19,514 nucleotides of DNA from CADCWK01 sp964244115 (GCA_964244115.1 CAXTHM010000069.1:1-19514); one strand, 5' to 3'; positions 1-8,749 are shown, counted from the first letter of the stretch. The notes: generated from the letters alone by a model not told the origin. Made by a program: numbers and translations.

Positions 1-96
1 GGGCCGATGCCCTCAGACGGGAAACTGTATGGCAGTAAGGGGGGTCGGGGGGTGGGGCCGGCCGCTCGCGACCGACAAGGACCAAGAGATCCGCTC

Positions 97-2238
97 CTAT
101 CGCGGGAAGGCCGCCGGGACGCCGCCGTCGACGTTGAACATGTTGCCGGTCGTCTTGGCGGAGCGGTCGCTGACGAAGAAGGCGACGGCCTCGGCGATGT
201 CGTCCGGCAGGATGTTGACGCCGAGGGTCGTCCGGGCGCGGTAATGGCCGTCCAGCGCCTCCGGGGCGATCCCGTAGGCGGCGGCCCGCTCGGCCCGCCA
301 GCTCGACGCCCAGATGCGGCTGCCCTGGAGGACGGCGTCGGGATTGACGATGTTGACCCGGATGCCGCTGGAGCCACCCTCCTCGGCCAGGCAGCGGGCG
401 AGGTGGAGTTCGGCGGCCTTGGCCGCGCTGTAGGCGGCGGCGTTCCGGCCGGCGTAGATGGCGTTCTTGGAGACGATGAAGACGAGCCCGCCGCCGATCC
501 CCTGCGGCCGCATCACCCGGAACGCCTCGCGGCTGACGAGGAAATAGCCCTTGGCGAGGACATCGTGGTTGCGGTCCCACTCGGCGACGGAGGTCGATTC
601 GATCGGGGCCGACGAGGCCAGCCCGGCGTTGGAGACGACGATGTCGACCCCGCCGAATCCCAGCACCGCCGCCTGGAACGCGGCCGCGATGGCGACCTCA
701 TCGGTCACGTCGGCGACGACGCCGAGACCGCTGCGGCCGTAGTCACGGGTGGCGTCCTCGGCGCCGGGACCGTCGAGGTCCATCGCGACGACGCAGGCGC
801 CGGCCGCCGCCAGTCGCCGCCCGACGGCCCGTCCGATCCCGCCGGCCCCACCGGTGATCAGGGCGACCTGGCCGGTGAGTTCGGGCGGCGGCGGGGCGAG
901 CGAGAGCTTGTAGCGTTCCAGCGGCCAGTACTCGACGGCGTGGCTCTCGGCCTCCGTCAGCGAGGCGAAGCCGCCCAGCGCCTCAGCGCCGGCCATGACC
1001 GCGATGGCGCGGTGGGAGAGGTCGCGGGAGAGGTCGGCGGCCTTGCGGCTGGCGCCGGCCCCGATCAGGCCGACGCCTTCGATCACGATCACGCGCGGGT
1101 TGGGGTCAGCCATCGGGGCCGCCTCGGGGCCGTCCGTGTCGTCGTGGCGGCGGTGGTAGTCGGCGTACGCCGAACGGTAGTGGCTGACGCCATCCGCGAT
1201 CCGGGCGAGCAGCGCATCGGCGTCATCCCGAGCGGGATCGAACGGCACCCAGAGGGGCCGCGACCTGGTGTGGATCAGATGGTCGGGGCAGGCGGCGCCG
1301 ACCTGCGACAGCGCGGCCGAGGTCCGCCCGGTGGCGAAGGCGAGCGTGTCCGGCGACATGTCGACGCTGAGGATCTTTGGCAGGATCACGCGGCGGCCGT
1401 CCTCGTGCCGGGCGTCGGTGCCGTCGAGCGGTCGGCTGAGGTGGCCGCGCAGGGTCGGCAGGACCGTGGCGAGCAGCGCCAGCCGGTCCGGCGCGGGGAG
1501 CGGCTCCCGGGCGGTGCCGCCGAACGGCGCCATGCCTGCCGTCCGGGCGCTGACGAAGGCGGCGGCGGTGTCGATCGCGTCGAGGGTCCGCCGGTGGACC
1601 TCCGCGTCGGTCTCGCCCCAGGTGACGAGGCCGTGGCGATCGAGCAGGACCATCGTGGCGGCTGGTCGGGCGCGGACGGCCTCGCCCACCTGCCGGGCGA
1701 GCCTGAAACCGGGCCGGATGTACGGCACCCAGATCGCGGCCTCGCCGAAGCACTCCCTGGCCAGCCGCTCGCCGTCGGTCGCGCAGCAGATCATGTTGAT
1801 CGCGTCCGGGTGGCTGTGGTCGACGCAGGGGGCGGGGATGAAGCTGTGGAGCAGCGTCTCGATCGAGCCGCGCGGCATGGCGGGGTCCACCTGGCAGCGG
1901 CCCAGGTAGTCCACCATCGCCGCATCGTCCATCTCATCGCGCCGCATCAGCGGCAGCAGTTCGTCCTGCCGGAAGCCCGCGAAACCGGCCGGCGCGATCG
2001 TGGCCAGGTCGCTGCCGGAGCCCTTGACGTAGAGGGTCAGGGTCGGGCGGCCGAGGTGATCGTCCTCGATGACCTTCGTCGAGGTGTTGCCGCCGCCGAT
2101 GTTGGCGACCGCCCGGTCGGCGCCGAGCAGGTTCGACCGGTAGGCCAGGCGGCCGAGAGCGCCCAGTCCGGCGGTATGGTCGGCGTCCCAGCGATCGGTG
2201 ACGGGGTGGGCGAGCGGCGGCGGCGTGTTTTCTGGCAT
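97..2238 (-). CDS. rhaEW: Bifunctional rhamnulose-1-phosphate aldolase / short-chain dehydrogenase
   Basis: This 713-residue cytoplasmic fusion enzyme should cleave L-rhamnulose-1-phosphate to dihydroxyacetone phosphate and L-lactaldehyde, then convert the lactaldehyde with NAD(H). The N-terminal half (about residues 20-340) is a class II aldolase with NIGGGNTSTK at 46-55, the zinc-ligand motif HSHPD at 141-145 and RHGLVTWG at 201-208. The C-terminal half (about 455-713) is a short-chain dehydrogenase with the Rossmann motif TGGAGGIG at 462-469, NAG at 537-539, Ser590 and the catalytic pair Tyr603/Lys607. Length and order fit the RhaD_aldol-ADH family (also called rhaD or yuxG). I chose the ATG at 2238 because GGAG lies about 9 bases upstream. 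The open frame continues to 2361, but that part is read through an intergenic repeat. It is last in the operon, 189 bases after rhaI. Confidence 0.93.
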   Translation of the reverse strand: MPENTPPPLAHPVTDRWDADHTAGLGALGRLAYRSNLLGADRAVANIGGGNTSTKVIEDDHLGRPTLTLYVKGSGSDLATIAPAGFAGFRQDELLPLMRRDEMDDAAMVDYLGRCQVDPAMPRGSIETLLHSFIPAPCVDHSHPDAINMICCATDGERLARECFGEAAIWVPYIRPGFRLARQVGEAVRARPAATMVLLDRHGLVTWGETDAEVHRRTLDAIDTAAAFVSARTAGMAPFGGTAREPLPAPDRLALLATVLPTLRGHLSRPLDGTDARHEDGRRVILPKILSVDMSPDTLAFATGRTSAALSQVGAACPDHLIHTRSRPLWVPFDPARDDADALLARIADGVSHYRSAYADYHRRHDDTDGPEAAPMADPNPRVIVIEGVGLIGAGASRKAADLSRDLSHRAIAVMAGAEALGGFASLTEAESHAVEYWPLERYKLSLAPPPPELTGQVALITGGAGGIGRAVGRRLAAAGACVVAMDLDGPGAEDATRDYGRSGLGVVADVTDEVAIAAAFQAAVLGFGGVDIVVSNAGLASSAPIESTSVAEWDRNHDVLAKGYFLVSREAFRVMRPQGIGGGLVFIVSKNAIYAGRNAAAYSAAKAAELHLARCLAEEGGSSGIRVNIVNPDAVLQGSRIWASSWRAERAAAYGIAPEALDGHYRARTTLGVNILPDDIAEAVAFFVSDRSAKTTGNMFNVDGGVPAAFPR

Positions 2239-2301
2239 TGGCGGGTTCTCCGGATTCTGATAAGTGGGACGGAGTGTCAGGTGTGGCTCGAAAGCGATCG
2301 G

Positions 2302-2376
2302 GTCGCGAAGCAGTCCCCTCCCCCGGCCCCTCTCCGGCTCGTCTCGCGCTGTGGCGCTCACGCCCGGAGAGGGGAG
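2302..2376 (-). repeat. Intergenic hairpin repeat, copy A, inside the rhamnose operon
   Basis: This copy lies in the 189-base gap between rhaI and rhaEW. The arms CCCCTCTCCGG (2327-2337) and CCGGAGAGGGG (2364-2374) form a perfect 11-bp inverted repeat around a 26-base loop. The flank read on the minus strand (GGGGGAGGGGACTGCTTCGCGACC in sense, split here as GGGGGAGGGGACTGC then TTCGCGACC) matches the other copies. A hairpin between operon genes could tune how much rhaEW is made; that is inference. Confidence 0.7.
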
Positions 2377-2427
2377 TTACGGTGGCAGCGGGGTCGAGTG
2401 CCTCGCCGGTAAAACGTTCTCGTCGTG

Positions 2428-3654
2428 CTACGTCCAGCTCATCGCGGTGCCGCCGGCCCGCTCGTTCTCGACCCTGGCCGCGTAGCCGCTGGCCCGGAAA
2501 GTTGCGATCGGGTCGTCGGCGCCGCCGAGGTCGCGGCGGACCTTCGCGGTCAAGGGTCGGACGTCGGTCTGGTAGGCATCGAGCAGGGTGCGGTGGGCGC
2601 CGAGGACGTCCCCGGCGGCCCGGGCCGCGGCCAGCGCCGGCCGATCGACCAGCAGCGCCTTCGCCAGCGCCTCCTGGAGATTCATGACGCTGAGCAGCAT
2701 CCCCTCGATCTTCGACTCGATGTTGAAGCTCTGGTCGATCATGTAGGCGACCTGGCCCGTCCGGGCGGGGTCGGCGCCGGTCAGCTCGACGTAGATCAGG
2801 AACAGCTCCAGCGGGTTGACGCTGCCGACGATCAGGTCGTCGTCGGCGTACTTGCGGTTGTTGAAATGGAACCCGCCCAGCCGGCCCTCGTCCAGCAGCA
2901 GCGCGACGAGGTGCTCGACGTTGACGCCAGGGGCGTGGTGGCCGAGGTCGACCAGGACCTCCGCCTTGTCGCCCAGCCGCTGGCAGAGCGTCAGGGCCAT
3001 GCCCCAGTCGGCAAGGTCGGTGTGGTAGAAGGCGGGCTCGAAGAACTTGTACTCGACCAGCAGCCGTTGCCCTTCGCCGAGGGCGGCGACGGGCTCCCGG
3101 AGGGCGTCGATCAGGCGGTGGCGGCGCTCGATGAAGCTGTCCTGCCCGGCGTAGTTGGTCCCGTCGGCCAACCAGAGCGTGATCAGGTCGGAGCCCACCT
3201 CGCGGGCGATCGCGGTGCATTCGAGCAGGTGATCGGTTGCCCGTCGGCGGATTGCCACGTCGGGGTGGCAGAGGCTGCCGAGCCGGTACGCCGCGTCCTG
3301 GAACAGGTTCGGGTTGATCGCGCCGATCCCGAGCCCGACCGAGGCGGCGTATCCCCGCAGTTCGCCGAAGTCGTCGACCCGGTCCCAGGGGATGTGGATC
3401 GCGACCGATGGGCAGATGCCGGTCAGCCGGTGGACCTCGGCGGCGTCGGCGAATTTCTCGAAGGGGGTCCGCGGCGTGCCAGGTTGAGGGAAGACGCGGA
3501 AGCGGGTGCCGGAGTTGCCGTAGCCCCAGGACGGCGTCTCGATCCGCTGCGCGCGGAGGTGCGCTTCGACGGCGGCGACATCGACACCGCTGGCGGTGAG
3601 GCGGTCGGTCAGGACCGCGTAGGCGTCGGCCGCCTGGCCGTGCATCGTCGTCAT
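2428..3654 (-). CDS. rhaI: L-rhamnose isomerase (RhaI type)
   Basis: This 408-residue cytoplasmic enzyme interconverts L-rhamnose and L-rhamnulose, the first step of the pathway. It is of the Gram-positive/Pseudomonas stutzeri RhaI class (a metal-dependent TIM barrel), not the E. coli RhaA class. Visible metal-ligand candidates are Glu201 in LVEYKFFEPAFYHTD, Asp236 and His239 in VDLGHHAPG, His263, Asp271 and Asp273 in GFHFNNRKYADDD, and Asp307 in MIDQSFN. Their spacing agrees with the ligands I recall for the P. stutzeri enzyme. The ATG at 3654 overlaps the rhaB stop by four bases (ATGA), indicating translational coupling. Length is full for the family, with no sign of damage. Confidence 0.94.
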   Translation of the reverse strand: MTTMHGQAADAYAVLTDRLTASGVDVAAVEAHLRAQRIETPSWGYGNSGTRFRVFPQPGTPRTPFEKFADAAEVHRLTGICPSVAIHIPWDRVDDFGELRGYAASVGLGIGAINPNLFQDAAYRLGSLCHPDVAIRRRATDHLLECTAIAREVGSDLITLWLADGTNYAGQDSFIERRHRLIDALREPVAALGEGQRLLVEYKFFEPAFYHTDLADWGMALTLCQRLGDKAEVLVDLGHHAPGVNVEHLVALLLDEGRLGGFHFNNRKYADDDLIVGSVNPLELFLIYVELTGADPARTGQVAYMIDQSFNIESKIEGMLLSVMNLQEALAKALLVDRPALAAARAAGDVLGAHRTLLDAYQTDVRPLTAKVRRDLGGADDPIATFRASGYAARVENERAGGTAMSWT

Positions 3655-5228
3655 CGGGGTGCCCCCTTCGTGGTCTGCGGCGCTGACGGGTCGGTCGCGT
3701 CGTGCCGATCCCGGAGCTGTCGGTAGCGATGGGTCAGCTCCTGCCAGCCCTGCCGGGTCTCGTCATCGATGGACGGATCGTACCGCTCGATCACGGTCGA
3801 CCGGGCGACCACCTCGCGGAGTTCCCGGAGCGACCCGATCCGGCCGGCGGCCATCGCCTGGACGAGCAGGTTGCCGATCGCGGTGGCCTCGACCGGACCG
3901 GCCAGGACGGGCAGTCCGGTGGCGTCGGCGGTGAGCTGGCAGAGCAGGTCGTTCCGGGCGCCGCCCCCGACGACGTGGATGACGGTGATGGCTTGTCCGG
4001 TCGCGTCGCGGATCGCGTCGAAGGCCGCGCGGTAGGCGCAGGCGAGGCTCTCGAGGATGCAGCGGGTGATCTCGCCGGGCGACCCCGGTGCGATCTGGCC
4101 GGACTCCCGGCAGAGCTCGCGGACGCGGGCCGGCATGTCGCCAGGGGCCAGGAGGCGCGGGTCGTCGGGGTCGATCACGGGGCCGAAGGCCGGGGCGAGG
4201 CGGGCGAGGTCGCGGAGGGTGCTGTAGGAGAGGTCGTGGCCGTCGCGTTGCCAGGCCCGGCGGCACTCCTGGAGCAGCCAGAGCCCCATCACGTTCTTCA
4301 GCAGCCGGAACGTCCCGTCGATGCCGCGCTCGTTGGTCAGGTTCGCGATGCGGGCCGCCTCGTTCAGCGTCGGCTCGCGGCGCTCGACCCCGACCAGCGA
4401 CCAGGTCCCGCTGGAGATGTAGCCGGACGTGTCGGTGGTCGTCGGGATCGCCGCGACCGCCGAGGCGGTGTCGTGGCTGGCGACCGCGACGACGGGCACC
4501 GCCGCCCCGAGGTCGGCCGCGGCCGGGCCGGTGATCCGGCCGGTGGCGGTCCCCGGCGGGACCAGCGGCGGGAGGATGGCGGGGTCGATCCCGATCGTGG
4601 CCGCGAGAGACCGATCCCAGCGGGCGGTCTGGGCGCCGAGCAGCTGGGTCGTGCTGGCGTTGGTCATCTCCGCGGTCGCCTCGCCGGTCAGCCAGTGGCG
4701 GAGCAGGTCGGGGATCAGCAGCAGGCGGTCGGCGGCGGCAAGGGTCGGGCTGCCGGACCGGGCGAGGAGCTGGCAGGTGGTGTTGATCGGCAGGGACTGG
4801 ATGCCGGTCAGCCGGTAGAGCTCCGCCGGCCCGACCCGCCGGTCGAGTTCGGCGACCATCGGGCCGAAGCGGGGGTCGCGGTAGTGGAACGGGTTGCCGA
4901 GCAGGGCGCCGCCGCGGTCGAGGAGCCCGTAGTCGACCGCCCAGCCGTCGATGCCGACCGAATCGATTGGACCGTCGGCGAGAGTGGCGCGGATCGACGC
5001 GAGCGCCTGCCGGTAGAGGGCGAGGGTGTTCCAGTAGAGCCCATCGGGGAGCTGGACGGGGGTGTTGGGGAACCGGTGGACGTCGGACAGAGTGAGCCGC
5101 TCGCCGTCGAACCGGCCGGTCAGCGCCCGGCCGCTCTCCGCGCCGAGGTCGATCGCGAGCCAGGTCGCCGTCGCGCCGATGCGGATGGTGCTGGCCGGGC
5201 TCGACGATGAGCCGTTGGGTTGGGACAC
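3651..5228 (-). CDS. rhaB: Rhamnulokinase (FGGY family)
   Basis: This cytoplasmic kinase should phosphorylate L-rhamnulose with ATP to L-rhamnulose-1-phosphate, the second pathway step. The 525-residue product has the FGGY/actin-like fold motifs: DLGAESGR at residues 27-34 (phosphate-binding loop), VGIDGWAVDYGLLD, HYRDPR, VAVASHDTASAV, YISSGTWSLVG, and HVVGGGARNDLLCQLTAD near the C terminus. I placed the start at the GTG at 5228 because GGAAGGA (5235-5241) sits 6 bases upstream. The frame stays open to 5339, but that 37-residue extension is low-complexity and is read partly through repeat copy B. It is first in the operon, with a promoter-like site about 200 bases upstream. The N-terminal 20 residues are a Ser/Thr-rich tail not typical of the family. 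Confidence 0.93.
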   Translation of the reverse strand: MSQPNGSSSSPASTIRIGATATWLAIDLGAESGRALTGRFDGERLTLSDVHRFPNTPVQLPDGLYWNTLALYRQALASIRATLADGPIDSVGIDGWAVDYGLLDRGGALLGNPFHYRDPRFGPMVAELDRRVGPAELYRLTGIQSLPINTTCQLLARSGSPTLAAADRLLLIPDLLRHWLTGEATAEMTNASTTQLLGAQTARWDRSLAATIGIDPAILPPLVPPGTATGRITGPAAADLGAAVPVVAVASHDTASAVAAIPTTTDTSGYISSGTWSLVGVERREPTLNEAARIANLTNERGIDGTFRLLKNVMGLWLLQECRRAWQRDGHDLSYSTLRDLARLAPAFGPVIDPDDPRLLAPGDMPARVRELCRESGQIAPGSPGEITRCILESLACAYRAAFDAIRDATGQAITVIHVVGGGARNDLLCQLTADATGLPVLAGPVEATAIGNLLVQAMAAGRIGSLRELREVVARSTVIERYDPSIDDETRQGWQELTHRYRQLRDRHDATDPSAPQTTKGAPR

Positions 5229-5286
5229 GCGTGGTCCTTCCACCGTGAATCTCTGCGTGGTGAGCGGGTTATGCCTGGAGTGAGGC

Positions 5287-5397
5287 GGTGGCGGAGCAGA
5301 CCGCTCCCCCGACCGCGCACTGGCCCCCCGCTCGTTCACCCGCCGAGAGCGGCTCTCGCTGCGCTGCGGCTCCGCAGGTGTCCGGCGAGGGGAGCCG
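5287..5397 (-). repeat. Intergenic repeat, copy B, in the rhaB leader
   Basis: Read on the minus strand, this 111-bp element is clearly similar to copy C at 18308-18415. It shares GGAGCCGCAGCG, CAGCGAGAGCCGC, a GGGTGAACGAGC-like block, and the end GGGGGAGCGGTCTGCTCC followed by GCCACC. It lies between the likely rhaB promoter and the rhaB ribosome binding site, so it would be transcribed as part of the 5' leader. The CCCTCTCC arm is degenerate here (CCCCTCGCC) compared with the other copies. Confidence 0.7.
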
Positions 5398-5425
5398 TAG
5401 CCGACTCCAGGACATGACGCGGGGG

Positions 5426-5454
5426 ACGCTAGCAGGTCGCTGAGGGACCGTCAA
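5426..5454 (-). promoter_or_regulatory. Likely promoter of the rhamnose operon
   Basis: On the minus strand TTGACG (5449-5454) is followed after exactly 17 bases by TAGCGT (5426-5431), preceded by TG as in an extended -10 element. The -35 box matches 5 of 6 consensus bases and the -10 box 3 of 6. Transcription would start near 5419 and give a leader of about 190 bases containing repeat copy B. I see no clear palindromic operator next to it, and no regulator gene for rhamnose is in the window. Confidence 0.4.
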
Positions 5455-5485
5455 TCGTCTGGGACACGCTGACGGGATCGAGTGA

Positions 5486-6547
5486 TTACCTTGTCACGGG
5501 CCGGAAGATGGCCGGGGCGCCGGGGCGCTCGCGGACGGCGCCGAGGAGCGACCAGAGGCCGCCGATCAGCACGACGCTGCCGAAGGTAATCACCCGGGCC
5601 AGGATCGCGATCGCGGCGGCGGGGCCGGAGGCGATGCTGACCGTGCCGAGCAGGAAGATGATGCCCGCGTCGGCGATGCCGAGGCCGCCGGGGGTGATCG
5701 GCAGCGTCGTCAGCAGCGCCGTCAGCAGCGCGACGGTCGCGGCGTGCGTGATCGGCAGGTCGATCCCGATCGCCCGGGCGACGAAGAGCAGCATCAGCGT
5801 CTCGCCCAGCCAGCCGCCAGCCGAGAGCAGGACGAGGAGCGGCATCCGCCGGACGGAGGCGATCATCGCGGCCATGACGACGCCGGCCTTTCCCGAGACC
5901 CGGGCCGGCAGGCGGCGCAGGATCAGCGGCTGGAGCCGGTGCAGGAACAGCAGGCTGACGGGTCCGGCGATGGCGAGGACGGCGCTGAGCGCGAGGATCG
6001 CCGGGACGCCGCGCGGCAGGTGCTGATGGAAGGCGAGCAGGATCGACGAGATCAGCAGGACGGCCAGGACCATGACGTCGACGATCCGTTCGGAGACGAT
6101 CGTGCCGATCGAGGACGAGAACGACGCGCCCGACCGCTTCTTGAGCAGGTAGCCGCGGTAGGCGTCGCCGGCCCGGGCGATCGTGACGGTGTTGACGAAC
6201 CAGGCGCGGTACATGATCCCGACGATCGAGTGGAAGGGCAGGCGATCGGCCGCGGCGACCTGCTCGTGCGATTCGGCGCCCGTCAGCAGCACCCGCCAGC
6301 GGGAGCAGCGCAGCAGGAAGCCGGCGTGGAAGGCGAGGAGCCCGAGCCCGAACCACCAGACGTTCGCCGACCGGAGCTGGGCGGACGTCTCGGCCCAGTC
6401 GATCGAGCGCCCCTGGCGGTAGAGCGTGACGACGACGAGGAGCAGCACCGCGACGACGATCGCCGGCCGGAGGAACCGGACGGCCGGGTGCCGCGATGCA
6501 GGGCCACGGGTCGGGGTCTCCGGCTGGTCGGGCGGGGGTGGCTGCAC
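5486..6547 (-). CDS. Flippase-like / lysylphosphatidylglycerol synthase TM-region family membrane protein
   Basis: This 353-residue integral membrane protein belongs to the UPF0104/AglD/LPG_synthase_TM family, often named 'flippase-like domain-containing protein'. Hydrophobic segments are visible near residues 26-42, 63-80, 108-124, 155-175, 181-203, 237-262, 268-285 and 295-335. Family blocks are RAGDAYRGYLLKKRSG (125-140), the conserved SERIVD (152-157) and TPGGLGIADAG (285-295). No C-terminal lysyl-transferase domain follows, so it is not a full MprF; the substrate (a lipid or glycolipid) is unknown. The start is a GTG at 6547 with only a weak GGGAC-type ribosome site, so a slightly different start is possible. 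A TATAGT box on the minus strand (6602-6607) could serve as its -10. Same strand as the rha operon but separated by 257 bases. Confidence 0.85.
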   Translation of the reverse strand: MQPPPPDQPETPTRGPASRHPAVRFLRPAIVVAVLLLVVVTLYRQGRSIDWAETSAQLRSANVWWFGLGLLAFHAGFLLRCSRWRVLLTGAESHEQVAAADRLPFHSIVGIMYRAWFVNTVTIARAGDAYRGYLLKKRSGASFSSSIGTIVSERIVDVMVLAVLLISSILLAFHQHLPRGVPAILALSAVLAIAGPVSLLFLHRLQPLILRRLPARVSGKAGVVMAAMIASVRRMPLLVLLSAGGWLGETLMLLFVARAIGIDLPITHAATVALLTALLTTLPITPGGLGIADAGIIFLLGTVSIASGPAAAIAILARVITFGSVVLIGGLWSLLGAVRERPGAPAIFRPVTR

Positions 6548-6783
6548 GGTGGTCGGTCCCGAACGGGGTAGGAGCGGTCGTTCCGGAGAGGTGGCGTGGG
6601 GACTATACCAGCCAGCGTCGGACCCTTTCCCCTCGGGACGCCTGGATCAGGATCTGTCGGTCGGACGCGCGTACGAAGGTGCTGTCGGATTTGCTCGCCT
6701 TCCCCGGAACACCCACCTGAGTCATATCGGGGCTCGACAGGAGATCCGGCTGCGCCACGTCGTGGCCGGGGCAGGAGGAACAC

Positions 6784-8370
6784 ATGTTTCGTCGATTGGC
6801 GGTCGTACTGGTGCTGTTCGGGACCCTGGCGACATCGCTGCTACCGGCCGGGAGCCGGGCCCAATCCGGTGACGGTGCGTGGGACGGTTCGATCATTGCC
6901 GATGCGGGCTGGCGGGTCGAGGTCGTAGCTGCGACGCAAGGCGTGTCGATCAGCGATGCGGATCTGGACCGGCTTCCCGAGGGGGAGTGGTTGCTGGTCG
7001 TCGCTGATGTGACCAACTGGACTGGCGAAGCAGGGAAGCTGCCGCTGGATGATCTAACCCTTGGCACGACCGGTGGAGACACCGCCGGAGCGACCGGGAC
7101 GGTCCTGACCGACCTTAATCTCCGCGAGGGTCCGGCGCTGGACGCCCTGATCCTGACCGGGATGCCGGCCGGGGCGACGGTGGGGCGGAGCTTCCTCGGC
7201 ATCTCCTCCTCCGCGACGGTGGAGGTGACGGGCGAGGCCGAGAACGGCTTCTACCCGGTCGTCTTCGATGGCCTGGAAGGGTATGCGTCGGTCGATGGGA
7301 TCTCGGTCGATGGCGATGTCGCCGCGGCCGACGGGACGATCGATGCCGACGGCTCCGGGGCGGCGGCGGCGGCGCTCGATATCAGCGATGGCGGCGACGA
7401 GATCGACGAGGACGCGACGGCGCGGGTCGCTCTGGCCTTCCAGCTCGCGGCTGATTCGGACGATCCTGTGCTGATCTTCGGCTCCGAGTTGCCGCTGAAC
7501 GATGCCATCGAGGCCGAGGTCGATCTGACGGACCTGGGCGATGTCCGTGAGCCGCAGCTCGATGACGTGACGGTCGACAACGTCAATGATGATGGCACGC
7601 TGACCCTCGACGACGACACCACGGTCGCGCTGCTCGGTGCCGAGACGCCGGAGCGGGGCGCCTGCTTCAGCAGTGAGGCGATCGACGAACTCGAAGGGCT
7701 TGTCGACGGGACAGTCACGCTGGAGCGGGCCGCCGGAACGGGCGACGATCCCGTGACCGGATTGCTCTGGCGGGACGAGGGCGGCGAGCGGACGCTGATC
7801 AACCACGAGTTGATTGCCGCCGGTCTGGCCGACTCCAGCTTCGACGGGCAGGGCGACCAACGCCTCGCTGCCTGGTTCGACGCGACCCGGCAGCAGGCCG
7901 AGGACGACGAGACCGGACTCTGGGGCGAATGCACCGGATTCAATGGTGACGAGCGTCCGGAGCCGACCGTCGCGCCGACCCCGACGCCGGGTGCCGCCGA
8001 GGTCCGGGCCGAGTATCCGGTCATCCCTGATATCCGTGAACTCAGCATCCGGCCTGGCAACTTCATCGGCGATCAGGTCTCCTTCAGTGGGCAGATCTTC
8101 AACATTCAGGTCGCTCCTCCTGGATACGTGTTCTTCTTCGGAGAGGACCAGTCAATTGAGGCTGCGGCCTCGATTCAGGTCTACGTCGTTGGACCGGACG
8201 GAGTTGAGCAAGCAATCCTGATCGCTTACGACGGTGACACGACTGGTATGTTCGAAGGAACTTACGTCACTGTTTACGGAACCGTCGAGGGACTGGAAGT
8301 GGGCACCAACGGCTTCGGCGCCGAGATCAGCAACCCCCTCGTCATCGCGGACATCATCGACATCGCGTAG
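6784..8370 (+). CDS. Secreted multidomain protein: SH3-like, degenerate staphylococcal-nuclease-like, C-terminal beta domain
   Basis: This 528-residue protein starts with a classic signal peptide (RR, then hydrophobic VVLVLFGTLATSLL, likely cleavage after residue 26). A perfect AGGAGG (6773-6778) lies 5 bases before the ATG. In order it has a beta-rich region (about 37-95), a bacterial SH3-like domain (about 106-172, LNLREGP...GFYPVVFDG), an acidic Asp-rich linker (172-215), a nuclease-like domain (about 262-383, TVALLGAETPERG...HELIAAGLAD...GLWGEC), a Pro/Thr hinge (390-403) and a C-terminal probable OB-like domain (about 409-527). The nuclease-like part keeps TPE, but the Arg expected before LLG is Ala282 and the usual GR before the later strand is replaced by VTG, so catalysis is doubtful. 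Its only two cysteines (294 and 383) bracket this domain and could pair outside the cell. Function unknown. Confidence 0.85.
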   Translation: MFRRLAVVLVLFGTLATSLLPAGSRAQSGDGAWDGSIIADAGWRVEVVAATQGVSISDADLDRLPEGEWLLVVADVTNWTGEAGKLPLDDLTLGTTGGDTAGATGTVLTDLNLREGPALDALILTGMPAGATVGRSFLGISSSATVEVTGEAENGFYPVVFDGLEGYASVDGISVDGDVAAADGTIDADGSGAAAAALDISDGGDEIDEDATARVALAFQLAADSDDPVLIFGSELPLNDAIEAEVDLTDLGDVREPQLDDVTVDNVNDDGTLTLDDDTTVALLGAETPERGACFSSEAIDELEGLVDGTVTLERAAGTGDDPVTGLLWRDEGGERTLINHELIAAGLADSSFDGQGDQRLAAWFDATRQQAEDDETGLWGECTGFNGDERPEPTVAPTPTPGAAEVRAEYPVIPDIRELSIRPGNFIGDQVSFSGQIFNIQVAPPGYVFFFGEDQSIEAAASIQVYVVGPDGVEQAILIAYDGDTTGMFEGTYVTVYGTVEGLEVGTNGFGAEISNPLVIADIIDIA

Positions 8371-8749
8371 CGCTTAGCCGAACACGGAGATAGAGCCGGA
8401 GGCTCCTCATCGCCTCGGCGGTCGGGAGTCGCCACGTCCCATGGAGACCCAGACGTTAATCCGAACGATGGTTCTGTAGGCAACCGATCGGTGTCGCCAT
8501 GGACCGGTCTCTGGTCCAGCGACTCTTCACCGGGTCGACGTGACCGCTTTCGATCATGCATCGTCCACGCGCCGACAGCTAGCGTCCGACGGAGGCCCAC
8601 CCATCGATCGGCCGTCGTCCGATCCGACGTAGATCCCATCCTCGACCCCTTCCCACTGCGGTGGAGAAGGGACTTCTTGCTGGCTATCATCTCGACATTC
8701 ATCTTGGATGACCTTCAAGGGAGCAGCAACCGCCTTCTCCGCTACAACG
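8371..8749. other. Gene-free stretch after the secreted protein gene
   Basis: No convincing gene is present: short frames here lack ribosome sites and family signatures. At 8647-8671 CCCTTCCCAC and GTGGAGAAGGG form a 10-bp stem with one bulged A and a TGCG loop, followed by ACTTCTTG. It resembles the hairpin family seen elsewhere in the window and could weakly terminate plus-strand transcription, although it is nearly 280 bases beyond the upstream stop codon. Confidence 0.5.

Noticed and set aside
2239..2361. A longer N terminus for the aldolase-dehydrogenase, starting at 2361
   Set aside because: The extra 41 residues are low-complexity, run through repeat copy A, and lack a ribosome site, while the ATG at 2238 has GGAG at good spacing.
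7..2412. An 801-codon open frame on the plus strand opposite rhaEW
   Set aside because: The translation is Gly/Arg/Val/Asp-rich with no family signature and lies exactly antisense to a well-supported enzyme gene. Long antisense frames are expected at this GC content.
5229..5339. A longer N terminus for rhamnulokinase, starting at 5339
   Set aside because: It reads into repeat copy B and has no family match. The GTG at 5228 has a near-perfect ribosome site.
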